A stretch of 6,190 nucleotides of DNA from Nitrospirota bacterium (GTDB lineage: Bacteria > Nitrospirota > Nitrospiria > Nitrospirales > Nitrospiraceae): positions 1 to 6,190 of the forward strand of contig JACRQB010000127.1 of assembly GCA_016222925.1 (NCBI GenBank), given 5' to 3'. Shown piece after piece: positions 1 through 6,181 of the stretch. A program made the translations under genes and the position numbers. The notes beneath the pieces are model-generated. The model had not been told where the DNA came from. It saw only the letters and a list, made by a program, of their open reading frames with translations, and searched no databases. How positions within the stretch are numbered: the first letter of the stretch is position 1; every line of letters begins with the position of its first letter.

Positions 1-1385
1 TTCAGCTTCTCGATCTGACGACTCTGCGATTTGAACAGCCATCCGAGCCATGGAATATCTCCCAACACGGGAATTTTCTTTTCACTGAGCGTGATATTGT
101 CACGCACCAATCCTCCGATGACGAGCGTCTGTTGATCCTGTGCGACTGTCGTGGTTTCCATGGATCGCTTCGTCGTGGTAGGGCCGACCGGGATACTTGC
201 CGACCCCGCGCCGATGGTCTGCGCCACGTTTTCCGCGATTGCTGTAATCTCTTGTTTGATTTCCAAGCGAATCAAATCGCCTTCGAGGACCTGCGGGGTC
301 AACTCTAACGTGACGCCGACGTCTTTTCGTTCGATGGTGACGAGCGTTCCCCCCGTGATGCCTTGAGCCTGGCCGGTTGGGAATGGTCGATTTTCACCGA
401 CGACGATCTTCGCCTTCTGGTTATCGGCGGCAAGCACCTGGGGGGTAGAGAGAACATTTGTGTCGGTCAGGTTCATTAGGAGGTTCATGAATGCGCGCAC
501 GTTCAGCGTATTCAGGAGCGGGGCTGCGCCGCCGGTTGCCCCTCCGGCCGCCGCGCCCGTGATTGCCTGGGCGAAGGTTGCCAGGTCTTCCGGCGCTCTA
601 TTGAATCCGCCGATCCCCTGTACGAAGCCGGATTTTCCCGCGCCGAGCACCTGAGTCGGATCTGTGCCGATTTGGCGAAGACGATCCACTTGGACCTCCA
701 GGATCACCGCCTCCACAAAGACCTGCTTGCGCCGGATATCGAGTTCACGAATAACGGCTTGGAGATGACTCCACGCGAGTTTGGTTGCACTGATCACGAT
801 GGAGTTGGTCGCCTTATCGGCAAACACTTGAACTGGAGCCTCGAATTCCGTCAGCGGTCTGACGGGTGGTCTGGTGCCGGGCGTGATCTGCGCCACGGTT
901 TGTGAGCGCGCCACCAAATTGGTAAGGACAGCGGCGAGATCGGTCGCGTTGGCGTGTTTCAGCTTATAAACAAACACCCCTCGTTCCGGAGGAAGATCAC
1001 CCATAGGGACCACCTGATACAGGTTTCCTCCCTTCGGGACCACCGCGATACGGGCGGCTTCTAACGCGGCGACGAACATGGTGAAAGCCTGGTCCGGTGA
1101 AACTTTGGTCGGAGAAAACACGGATACTTTTCCGCCCTGCTTTTTAATAGTCTCATCCAGAACAAAGTTCTTTCCAGTGAGCTCACTGATAAATCTGGCG
1201 AAGACAGGGATCTCGACTTCGTTAAAATCCAACGCGACTAACGCGACTTTTGTCTGGTGGCCTCCTGAGCCTTGCGAAAAGAGAGCGGGAGGGAAGGCCA
1301 AGAAGAGCAGAAGCGCCAAGATCAGGCAGGTGCCAAGGTTCCTGGTCGTATTCGCTGGGCGATGAGCTATTGGACGGGCTTGCAC
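1..1385 (-). CDS. gspD: GspD-type secretin (outer-membrane channel subunit), 3' end cut by window edge
   Basis: Forms the multimeric outer-membrane gate of a type II secretion or related pilus system. The frame is open from GTG at 1385 to the left edge (461 codons seen), with an in-frame TAG at 1394-1392 just upstream. GTG is the only start that precedes the hydrophobic core. Residues 1-16 are basic, and 17-36 (LGTCLILALLLFLAFPPALF) form a signal peptide. Residues 45-127 resemble the N0 domain (FISELTGKNFVLDE, then KVSVFSPTKVSPDQAF). Residues 135-220 are one N1-type domain (YKLKHANATDLAAVL, ADKATNSIVIS, ELDIRRKQVFVEAVILEV). The secretin domain follows, with LSTPQVLAADNQKAKIVVGE near 312-331, then DVGVTLELTPQVL, and TLVIGGLVRDN...KKIPVLGDIPWLGWLFKS close to the edge. 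A full-size GspD has three N1-type domains; here there is one, placed like N3. Residues 275-289 are Ala/Gly-rich. Shine-Dalgarno is weak. The family is near certain, but GspD versus a pilus secretin is less so. Confidence 0.95.
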   Translation of the reverse strand, partial: MQARPIAHRPANTTRNLGTCLILALLLFLAFPPALFSQGSGGHQTKVALVALDFNEVEIPVFARFISELTGKNFVLDETIKKQGGKVSVFSPTKVSPDQAFTMFVAALEAARIAVVPKGGNLYQVVPMGDLPPERGVFVYKLKHANATDLAAVLTNLVARSQTVAQITPGTRPPVRPLTEFEAPVQVFADKATNSIVISATKLAWSHLQAVIRELDIRRKQVFVEAVILEVQVDRLRQIGTDPTQVLGAGKSGFVQGIGGFNRAPEDLATFAQAITGAAAGGATGGAAPLLNTLNVRAFMNLLMNLTDTNVLSTPQVLAADNQKAKIVVGENRPFPTGQAQGITGGTLVTIERKDVGVTLELTPQVLEGDLIRLEIKQEITAIAENVAQTIGAGSASIPVGPTTTKRSMETTTVAQDQQTLVIGGLVRDNITLSEKKIPVLGDIPWLGWLFKSQSRQIEKL

Positions 1386-1405
1386 GATGGGCTATTGATT
1401 CCGTG

Positions 1406-1419
1406 GCATCAGCTGATGC
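1406..1419. promoter_or_regulatory. Perfect 14-bp palindrome upstream of secretin gene (candidate operator)
   Basis: GCATCAGCTGATGC is identical to its reverse complement over all 14 bases. It ends 20 bp before the GTG start of the secretin gene, where it could be an operator overlapping the promoter or lie in the 5' leader. The symmetry is seen directly. A regulatory role is inferred from position; the binding protein is unknown. Confidence 0.4.
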
Positions 1420-1422
1420 GGT

Positions 1423-1442
1423 GTACGTGACTCTGACCGTAC
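1423..1442. repeat. Short inverted repeat GTACG-N10-CGTAC
   Basis: Two perfect 5-bp arms, GTACG at 1423-1427 and CGTAC at 1438-1442, are separated by 10 bp. The arm spacing suits a dimeric DNA-binding protein contacting one helix face, and the site lies 3 bp from the 14-bp palindrome upstream of the secretin start. Arms this short can arise by chance, so the site is weak on its own. Confidence 0.2.
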
Positions 1443-1449
1443 CATAGGC

Positions 1450-1463
1450 GTGTCGAAAGACAC
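1450..1463 (+). repeat. Small hairpin with GAAA tetraloop
   Basis: GTGTC-GAAA-GACAC gives a 5-bp stem closed by a GNRA-type loop when read on the plus strand. Read on the minus strand the loop is TTTC. It lies 65 bp upstream of the secretin GTG. No T-run follows directly on either strand, so it is not a convincing terminator. Confidence 0.2.
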
Positions 1464-1674
1464 AACCAAGCTGATGTTTTTGAAAACCGCCCTGTCCGCG
1501 CGTATCCAGAGGAGGGGCGCTCGTTGCCGGCTATCCCTTCCAGGCTTTGAAGGCACGATCCTGAACCGATTATTAAGTGCGCTCGCCAATAGACCGATAC
1601 AGAGAGGCTACGTGTGCGCGCCAGACGAGCCCTGGTCCCATCTGCATCAGCGGCTTGATCGGGGCACTTTTCAT

Positions 1675-1742
1675 CTATCAAATTTTGCCTCTCCTCCCAT
1701 TGTGCGAGTTGGGGAGGCAACGGTTTGTCCAAAATTGGATAG
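1675..1742. repeat. Long interrupted inverted repeat (bulged hairpin)
   Basis: The outer arms are CTATCAAATTTT (1675-1686) and AAAATTGGATAG (1731-1742), which pair at 11 of 12 positions with one A/G mismatch. Directly inside the left arm, GCCTCTCC (1687-1694) pairs with GGGGAGGC (1711-1718) over 8 bp including one G.T. This leaves a 16-nt loop (1695-1710) and a 12-nt bulge on the right side only (1719-1730). No T-tract follows either arm, so an intrinsic terminator is unlikely. It could be an RNA structure, a protein-binding dyad or a remnant of a small palindromic element. Confidence 0.45.
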
Positions 1743-1773
1743 ACGGATGAACCGCAAGAAATGATTGCAAGAT

Positions 1774-1796
1774 AAGCCATTACTTTTCAATGGCTT
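1774..1796. promoter_or_regulatory. Perfect 8-bp inverted repeat, 7-nt loop
   Basis: AAGCCATT (1774-1781) and AATGGCTT (1789-1796) are exact reverse complements around ACTTTTC. The right arm overlaps TTGACG (1795-1800), a -35-like hexamer pointing towards the right-hand gene, so an operator role is conceivable. The lack of a downstream T-run argues against a rho-independent terminator on the plus strand. Confidence 0.4.
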
Positions 1797-1867
1797 GACG
1801 TGATGATCCATTGGATGAGTAGGGCATTGAGATTGCAAACCCCTTAAAGGTTTTGCGCCTATGTCAT

Positions 1868-1906
1868 GGCCCATCTTCACGAACGTCGGCAAGAGCCGAA
1901 TGGGCC
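1868..1906 (+). promoter_or_regulatory. Two-tier bulged hairpin in probable leader of the right-hand gene
   Basis: Outer arms GGCCCAT (1868-1874) and ATGGGCC (1900-1906) pair perfectly over 7 bp. Inside, TCGGC (1886-1890) pairs with GCCGA (1895-1899) around an AAGA loop. The two stems abut on the 3' side, while the 5' side carries an 11-nt bulge (1875-1885). It ends 45 bp before the GTG at 1952, so it probably lies in the 5' leader if transcription starts upstream of it. No known riboswitch consensus was recognised and no T-tract follows. Confidence 0.35.
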
Positions 1907-1940
1907 GCTGGCGCAGGCTCATACGGCGTCGGGATCTGCT

Positions 1941-1944
1941 AAGG
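1941..1944 (+). promoter_or_regulatory. Ribosome binding site supporting GTG start at 1952
   Basis: AAGG ends 7 nt before GTG at 1952 and 13 nt before the second in-frame GTG at 1958. It therefore favours 1952. An in-frame TAA at 1940-1942 excludes any start further upstream. Confidence 0.5.
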
Positions 1945-1951
1945 TTGTATC

Positions 1952-4900
1952 GTGCGTGTGAATAAGAAATCCCCTTTAAAATCAGATAAAACCCAGATCT
2001 CCCGCGCTCACAAGCGTGGTGTGGTTGGCTACAGCAGGAAGAGCGCTCTTCTTGAGGACGCCATCACCCAAATGAATGCCGGGAAATATGGGCGTTCTTC
2101 TACCGCGCTGAAGGAATTACTCGCGCTTGATCCGCAGAACATGGAGGCGCGACGGCTGTTCGCCACTCTCCACCTTCGTCTCGGGAGCTTGATCCCGGCG
2201 AGACAAGCCTTTGACTCACTCATTGATGAAGCGTTTCAGCGTCAGGACTACTGGCTCGCAGAATCGTTGCTTCGCGAATACTTGGTGGCCGGTCCGCGCT
2301 GTGTGCCGTTCTTGGAGAAGCTTGGGGGGCTCTATCAGGAAAAAGGAGACACACTCGAGGCCGTGGCTGAGTTCGCCAAGGCGATCGACATCTTGATCGA
2401 AGATCCCGACCCGGATAATCCACACCATGCCTCCCAGCTCTACGAGAAAATACGGGAACTTGCGCCCGCGAGCCCGGTGGCATTTCGGTTGGCGTCCTTC
2501 TTTGACGCGCAAACCGGTGAGTTGCTGGTCCGTCCGCCTGTCGATTCTGGACCATCGACCGAGGCCCCATCTCTCGACATGCCGGAGGCAAGTCAGGGTG
2601 TTACGGCAGGTCCTGAACCGATGGATGGGGTGATGCCGTGGGAGATCCAAGAGGATCAGGCAATGGCGCCGGATTCTCCCAATGCAGTCATCGTATCCGA
2701 TTCATCAGAATCGCTTATCCCACCGACGGTCACGGACCTTCCGACACCGCAAGCGCACCAGCAGGATGGAGCATTACCGGCCTCTGATCCACCCTCACAA
2801 GAACAAGCGCAGCCCGTGAGCAGCGCGAGTGAAGTGGGAAGTGCTGCATCGGAAGAAACTCACACCGATGAAGGTGGGAATGCTTCTTCGGGATCACAGA
2901 TCGATGATCTTTCCGGACAGGTTGGTCTTGGAGATTCGCACTCGCTCGTGCTCTCATCGGTGTCGGTAGATGGTTCTGCTGCGGCTCAGGAACAAGATCG
3001 AGGGCCGGTTGAGACCGAACCCGAGATCTCCTTTGATGCAAGCGCCCTATCGACGGGTGTCGAACCCCAGGATTCGACCACTGTTCCAGAAGCGCCAATG
3101 AGTTCGATCCAGCCTGCTGAAGATATCAGCGACATATCGTCATGCCAGGTTGAGGAGAGATCAATACTCGCGGCTGAGAGTACTGAGACACAACTGGTGT
3201 CCAATTCGATGGTGTCACCAGGTGGTCCTATCGAGAGTCAGGAACAAGACGGATGGGTGGCCGAGGGTGAACCACGTGCGCCCTATGATGCAAGTGACCC
3301 ATCCACAGTTGTTGTACCGACGGAACTCACCACTGCTCTGGAAGCGCCGACGAGTTCGATCCAGTTCTCCGAAGATACCAGTGTCATGGCGTCATGCCAG
3401 GTTGAAGAGATATCAGCGCCTGCATTCTTGGGAACGGAAGAGTCGAGCGTTCCAGCAATAGAGGTGGAGGAGAGACAACCCTCTCTACTCCACCTTGTCG
3501 AGACCGAACCGAAGGAGGTCATGACAGAACAGCCTCCAGGCACCCTTCACCCATCGAGCTCAGAGTCGGTTTCAGGCAATGAGGTTTCAGAACCATGGAA
3601 GCAACCAGGCTTCTCCTGGGAATCTGTATTCAATAGTGCATGGAAGTTGGGAAGTGATTGTTCGACACCTGCCTCCCCGCCGGAGCCCACCGAGACACAT
3701 GTTGAGGAAGCATCGACCCCAGCGTCGACAGCGGCGCCTTACCAGGAACAGGTGTTAGACGACCAAGCGGTTGAAATCCCGGAGCGTGAAGAATCGACAT
3801 CGCTCGGAGACCACACCTCTACAGGATCTCCGATTGCGCCGATGCCCTGGGATCACGTTCAGGAGTCGATCATTTCGATTCCGCTGGCGCAGGTCGATCT
3901 TCCAATGACAGAGAGTCTGAAGCTGGCGGTAGATTCATCGCCTCATCCAGCTGAACCAGAGCTGCCCCCAACAGTGAGTGAACGCCAGGTTCAACCTCCG
4001 CCTTCACCGGATACTTCCGTTGAAGAAACGGATTCATTCTCGATTGTGCCAACTCCACAGACTCCGGCTTCGTCCGATCTGGAGATTTCTGCTGTGGATT
4101 TGGAACACACCACACTCGAGACCGAACAGGCCTCCGCACCAGCAGAGTCTGAACCGCAGTTTCGGGTGATGAGCGCTCTGACGATCAATGAGTCGCCGCC
4201 AGAAGCTCCCGTGGCAGCACTAGCGATGCCGGTTTTTGCGGATGAACCAGTTGCAGACGCTGTGAGATCTCCCTCAGACATTCCGTCGAAGGATGATGGC
4301 TTCCTCTTGAAGACGGAAGATGTGCATGCGATCGCAACCGCTCAGAACCTCGTTCAGGAGTCTATGCCTGAGTCTCCCGTCGCTCTGCCACAACCGAGCA
4401 GCGAGACGCTGAGCAAGGAAACCGATGAGATTCCGCCTCCCTCCCCTCTGCGAACGCAACAGAACATTTTGGAATCGCAGCCAGAAATGGGAGAAACTTC
4501 TCAGCGCATAAGAGGGATAGCCGAGGTGCAGGCGCAGGAACCGCAACCGCAAGTAATGGCGCTTGTCGAGGCGCGCACTCCTATTCCTGAGCCGGTTCCT
4601 GAACCGGTGTCCAAACAGGAAGAATGGATCAAAGCGGGGGAATCAATCCGATTCATCGAACAACCGCACGCCGCTCCGGCTGCACAGGTACCGCCGGCGA
4701 GTGCAGAGCGGCAGGACGTCGGCCGGTCTATGTCCGTGGCTGCCGCTGTTGATGTGCTCTTTGAGTCGTCCCAAAATGTCAGGGCGACGGAGACGCGCGA
4801 ACATGATGCGGAGTCCAAGCCGAGGCGAACATCCAGTTCGGCGCTGGTTCGAGCCCGCTTGGCGATTGCCGGCTTTGTCAGCTCATGTTTTGCGACCACG

Positions 4901-6181
4901 CGTGCCCTTGTGGTGACGTGCGTAGGGCTGGTGATGCTCTCGGGGATCCTCATTGCGTTAGGGATTGGTGCCACCGGACTGACCTGGCTCATCATGGAAG
5001 AACCACCCGCTCCAGTATTCCAAAGCCTTACGACCACTCCTCAACGGACACTGTTGGATTTCAAGAAGAACGGCTACTTGTTTCTCCTCGGGTTTGACGT
5101 GTCGGTTGGTCACGATCCGATACAGGCGGGATACGATCGGAAGCCTGAGACCCACGATGGTAAGTTGGCGCTCGCGTGCTTGGGGAGCTCAGGCTCGAGC
5201 AACCAGCATGCGTCGGCGCTCAATCGGTATAGCCAGTGGCAAAAGCTTCCCTTTGAAGATTGGGGGTATGGCCAAACGGCGAGTCCGCCCTGTACTGCGA
5301 TGGTCTTCGCCCACCAGCTCCATGTGGCGGATGGATTCCTGCAGGGTGCCGATCTTGGCATCGACCGACTTGAGACGGATATGGAAGCATGGCGCATCGT
5401 CCTGAGTCAGGCGAAGACTCTAGCGGTGAAAATGCTGGCACTACAGGCGATCACCGATGACATTGCCGTCGCCTCGGGGTTACTCGTAGGCTCCGACTTT
5501 GACGGAAAATACCTGGGGCGCGTCACCAAAGTTCTTCGCCCGCTTGATCAGGGCGAACTCTCGATGCGTTGGCCCATGCAAAGCGAACTGGTCGCTGCCT
5601 CGAAGACATACGAGGCTCAGTTGAAAGCAGCGAGGGCCGAAGAACTGCCGGTGTACACCATGGTGGCATCGGCGCTTCCTTTGCCGATGCAGCGCCGTCT
5701 CAACGACTATGCGGAATATTATGACGCGTCGTACAAAGCCGCCAGCGAAGGGCGGTATGGCTCGTTGCCGAAGTGGAAAGACTATATCCGTTTCCCAGCG
5801 TCTGGCGTGATGGATCATCTCACCAATCCGATCGAGAACATCGTGGGGCTCGAACCGCTTGCTCCATGGGAGCTGTACAACGGATTCGTGGTTGACACAG
5901 ATGCCCACCTTCGGCTTGCCAGTGTACAAGCCTGGCTCAGGCGTGGTCCCGCCGACGGTGATCTCGCCACTCGGATTGCGAAAGCAGGGCAGAGCCTGTA
6001 TGACCCCTACACGGGATTACCGATGTTGATGAACATGAAAAAAGGCGTCCTCTACAGTGTTGGACATGACGGGAAAGATCAAGATGCCGATCCCCAGTTC
6101 GATGTGGTGGTAGAGATTCCTGTTGGACACACGTCTGCTGCTCCGGTAAAATCCTCAGCCTCTTCATCCAAGCCCAAATAG
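1952..6181 (+). CDS. Large TPR / acidic linker / single-TM protein with C-terminal extracytoplasmic domain, function unknown
   Basis: I do not recognise a named family for the whole protein (1409 residues, GTG start, TAG stop). Residues 1-30 are basic. Residues 31-185 form TPR-like helix pairs (ALKELLALDPQNMEARRLF, LYQEKGDTLEAVAEFAKAI, LYEKIRELAPASPVAF), a protein-interaction platform. Residues 190 to about 945 are an acidic, low-complexity linker rich in S, P, E, T, V and A, with no lysine from 167 to 520 and an 84-residue tandem duplication (335-502). A basic patch (SKPRR, VRAR) precedes one hydrophobic helix at 985-1015, so the positive-inside rule puts the TPRs in the cytoplasm and residues 1016-1409 outside. 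That domain has NGYLFLLGF (1040-1048), Cys1076 and Cys1114, KMLALQ from 1160, and DPYTGLP...YSVGHDGKD (1351-1376). From memory, this pattern recalls an uncharacterised exported family in Gammaproteobacteria. Divergence from a secretin gene hints at an envelope-machine role. Confidence 0.92.
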   Translation: MRVNKKSPLKSDKTQISRAHKRGVVGYSRKSALLEDAITQMNAGKYGRSSTALKELLALDPQNMEARRLFATLHLRLGSLIPARQAFDSLIDEAFQRQDYWLAESLLREYLVAGPRCVPFLEKLGGLYQEKGDTLEAVAEFAKAIDILIEDPDPDNPHHASQLYEKIRELAPASPVAFRLASFFDAQTGELLVRPPVDSGPSTEAPSLDMPEASQGVTAGPEPMDGVMPWEIQEDQAMAPDSPNAVIVSDSSESLIPPTVTDLPTPQAHQQDGALPASDPPSQEQAQPVSSASEVGSAASEETHTDEGGNASSGSQIDDLSGQVGLGDSHSLVLSSVSVDGSAAAQEQDRGPVETEPEISFDASALSTGVEPQDSTTVPEAPMSSIQPAEDISDISSCQVEERSILAAESTETQLVSNSMVSPGGPIESQEQDGWVAEGEPRAPYDASDPSTVVVPTELTTALEAPTSSIQFSEDTSVMASCQVEEISAPAFLGTEESSVPAIEVEERQPSLLHLVETEPKEVMTEQPPGTLHPSSSESVSGNEVSEPWKQPGFSWESVFNSAWKLGSDCSTPASPPEPTETHVEEASTPASTAAPYQEQVLDDQAVEIPEREESTSLGDHTSTGSPIAPMPWDHVQESIISIPLAQVDLPMTESLKLAVDSSPHPAEPELPPTVSERQVQPPPSPDTSVEETDSFSIVPTPQTPASSDLEISAVDLEHTTLETEQASAPAESEPQFRVMSALTINESPPEAPVAALAMPVFADEPVADAVRSPSDIPSKDDGFLLKTEDVHAIATAQNLVQESMPESPVALPQPSSETLSKETDEIPPPSPLRTQQNILESQPEMGETSQRIRGIAEVQAQEPQPQVMALVEARTPIPEPVPEPVSKQEEWIKAGESIRFIEQPHAAPAAQVPPASAERQDVGRSMSVAAAVDVLFESSQNVRATETREHDAESKPRRTSSSALVRARLAIAGFVSSCFATTRALVVTCVGLVMLSGILIALGIGATGLTWLIMEEPPAPVFQSLTTTPQRTLLDFKKNGYLFLLGFDVSVGHDPIQAGYDRKPETHDGKLALACLGSSGSSNQHASALNRYSQWQKLPFEDWGYGQTASPPCTAMVFAHQLHVADGFLQGADLGIDRLETDMEAWRIVLSQAKTLAVKMLALQAITDDIAVASGLLVGSDFDGKYLGRVTKVLRPLDQGELSMRWPMQSELVAASKTYEAQLKAARAEELPVYTMVASALPLPMQRRLNDYAEYYDASYKAASEGRYGSLPKWKDYIRFPASGVMDHLTNPIENIVGLEPLAPWELYNGFVVDTDAHLRLASVQAWLRRGPADGDLATRIAKAGQSLYDPYTGLPMLMNMKKGVLYSVGHDGKDQDADPQFDVVVEIPVGHTSAAPVKSSASSSKPK
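2954..3205 (+). repeat. Tandem duplication unit 1 (252 bp, residues 335-418)
   Basis: First copy of a gap-free 252-bp repeat inside the linker of the large protein. Landmarks shared with the second copy at exactly +252 are the codons for QEQD (346-349), EAP-x-SSIQ (380-387) and SCQVEE (397-402). Similarity is clear over about 220 bp and fades at the 3' end. Confidence 0.75.
3206..3457 (+). repeat. Tandem duplication unit 2 (252 bp, residues 419-502)
   Basis: Second copy, with QEQD at 430-433, EAPTSSIQ at 464-471 and SCQVEE at 481-486. DNA blocks such as TCATGCCAGGTTGA (first copy 3140) and GAAGCGCC (3089) recur exactly 252 bp later. Between these blocks the copies have diverged substantially, so the duplication is old, but no indel has broken the register. 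Confidence 0.75.

Larger units (their letters stand above)
1386..1951. other. Divergent intergenic region, no convincing gene, several dyads
   Basis: This 566-bp stretch separates two divergent start codons, so it should carry promoters for both genes. Open frames exist on each strand (for example plus 1450-1764 and minus 1409-1780), but their translations have no recognisable domain, are rich in Cys/Trp/Ser/Arg and lack good ribosome binding sites, so I treat them as non-coding. What it does hold is a cluster of inverted repeats, listed separately at 1406-1419, 1423-1442, 1450-1463, 1675-1742, 1774-1796 and 1868-1906. A TTGACG hexamer at 1795-1800 resembles a sigma-70 -35 box facing the right-hand gene, but no good -10 box lies 16-18 bp downstream. 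No tRNA, rRNA or known riboswitch consensus was recognised. Confidence 0.7.

Noticed and set aside
672..905. Plus-strand frames opposite the secretin gene
   Set aside because: The minus-strand translation here is an unmistakable secretin, so the plus-strand frames are antisense shadows.
1392..1589. Minus-strand frame in phase with the secretin, separated from it by a TAG at 1392-1394, suggesting an interrupted N-terminus
   Set aside because: The secretin already has a complete signal peptide after the TAG, and the upstream peptide shows no secretin-like or signal-like sequence, so there is no sign of a broken gene.
1450..1764. Plus-strand 104-codon frame with GTG start in the intergenic region
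   Set aside because: No ribosome binding site, composition unlike the two real genes, no recognisable motif, and it would lie within the expected promoter region for both genes.
1409..1780. Minus-strand 123-codon frame ending 24 bp before the secretin start
   Set aside because: The position would suit an operon partner and part of it (PPQLAQWEERQNLIDEKCPD) looks protein-like. The C-terminal half is Ser/Trp/Cys-rich, no family is recognisable, the start has only a weak AAAAG upstream, and the frame covers the inverted repeat at 1675-1742.
1806..1816. ATCCA-T-TGGAT palindrome
   Set aside because: Eleven bases of symmetry at this size occur often by chance, and there is no clear positional relation to a promoter element.
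1837..1854. AAACC-N7-GGTTT stem followed by TT as a rho-independent terminator
   Set aside because: The stem is only 5 bp and AT-rich, the T-run is short and merges with the stem, and there is no upstream plus-strand gene that it would terminate.
4501..5037. Long 178-codon minus-strand frame inside the large gene
   Set aside because: Low-complexity Ser/Thr/Ala/Cys-rich shadow of the biased plus-strand composition. The plus frame holds a sensible transmembrane helix in the same place.
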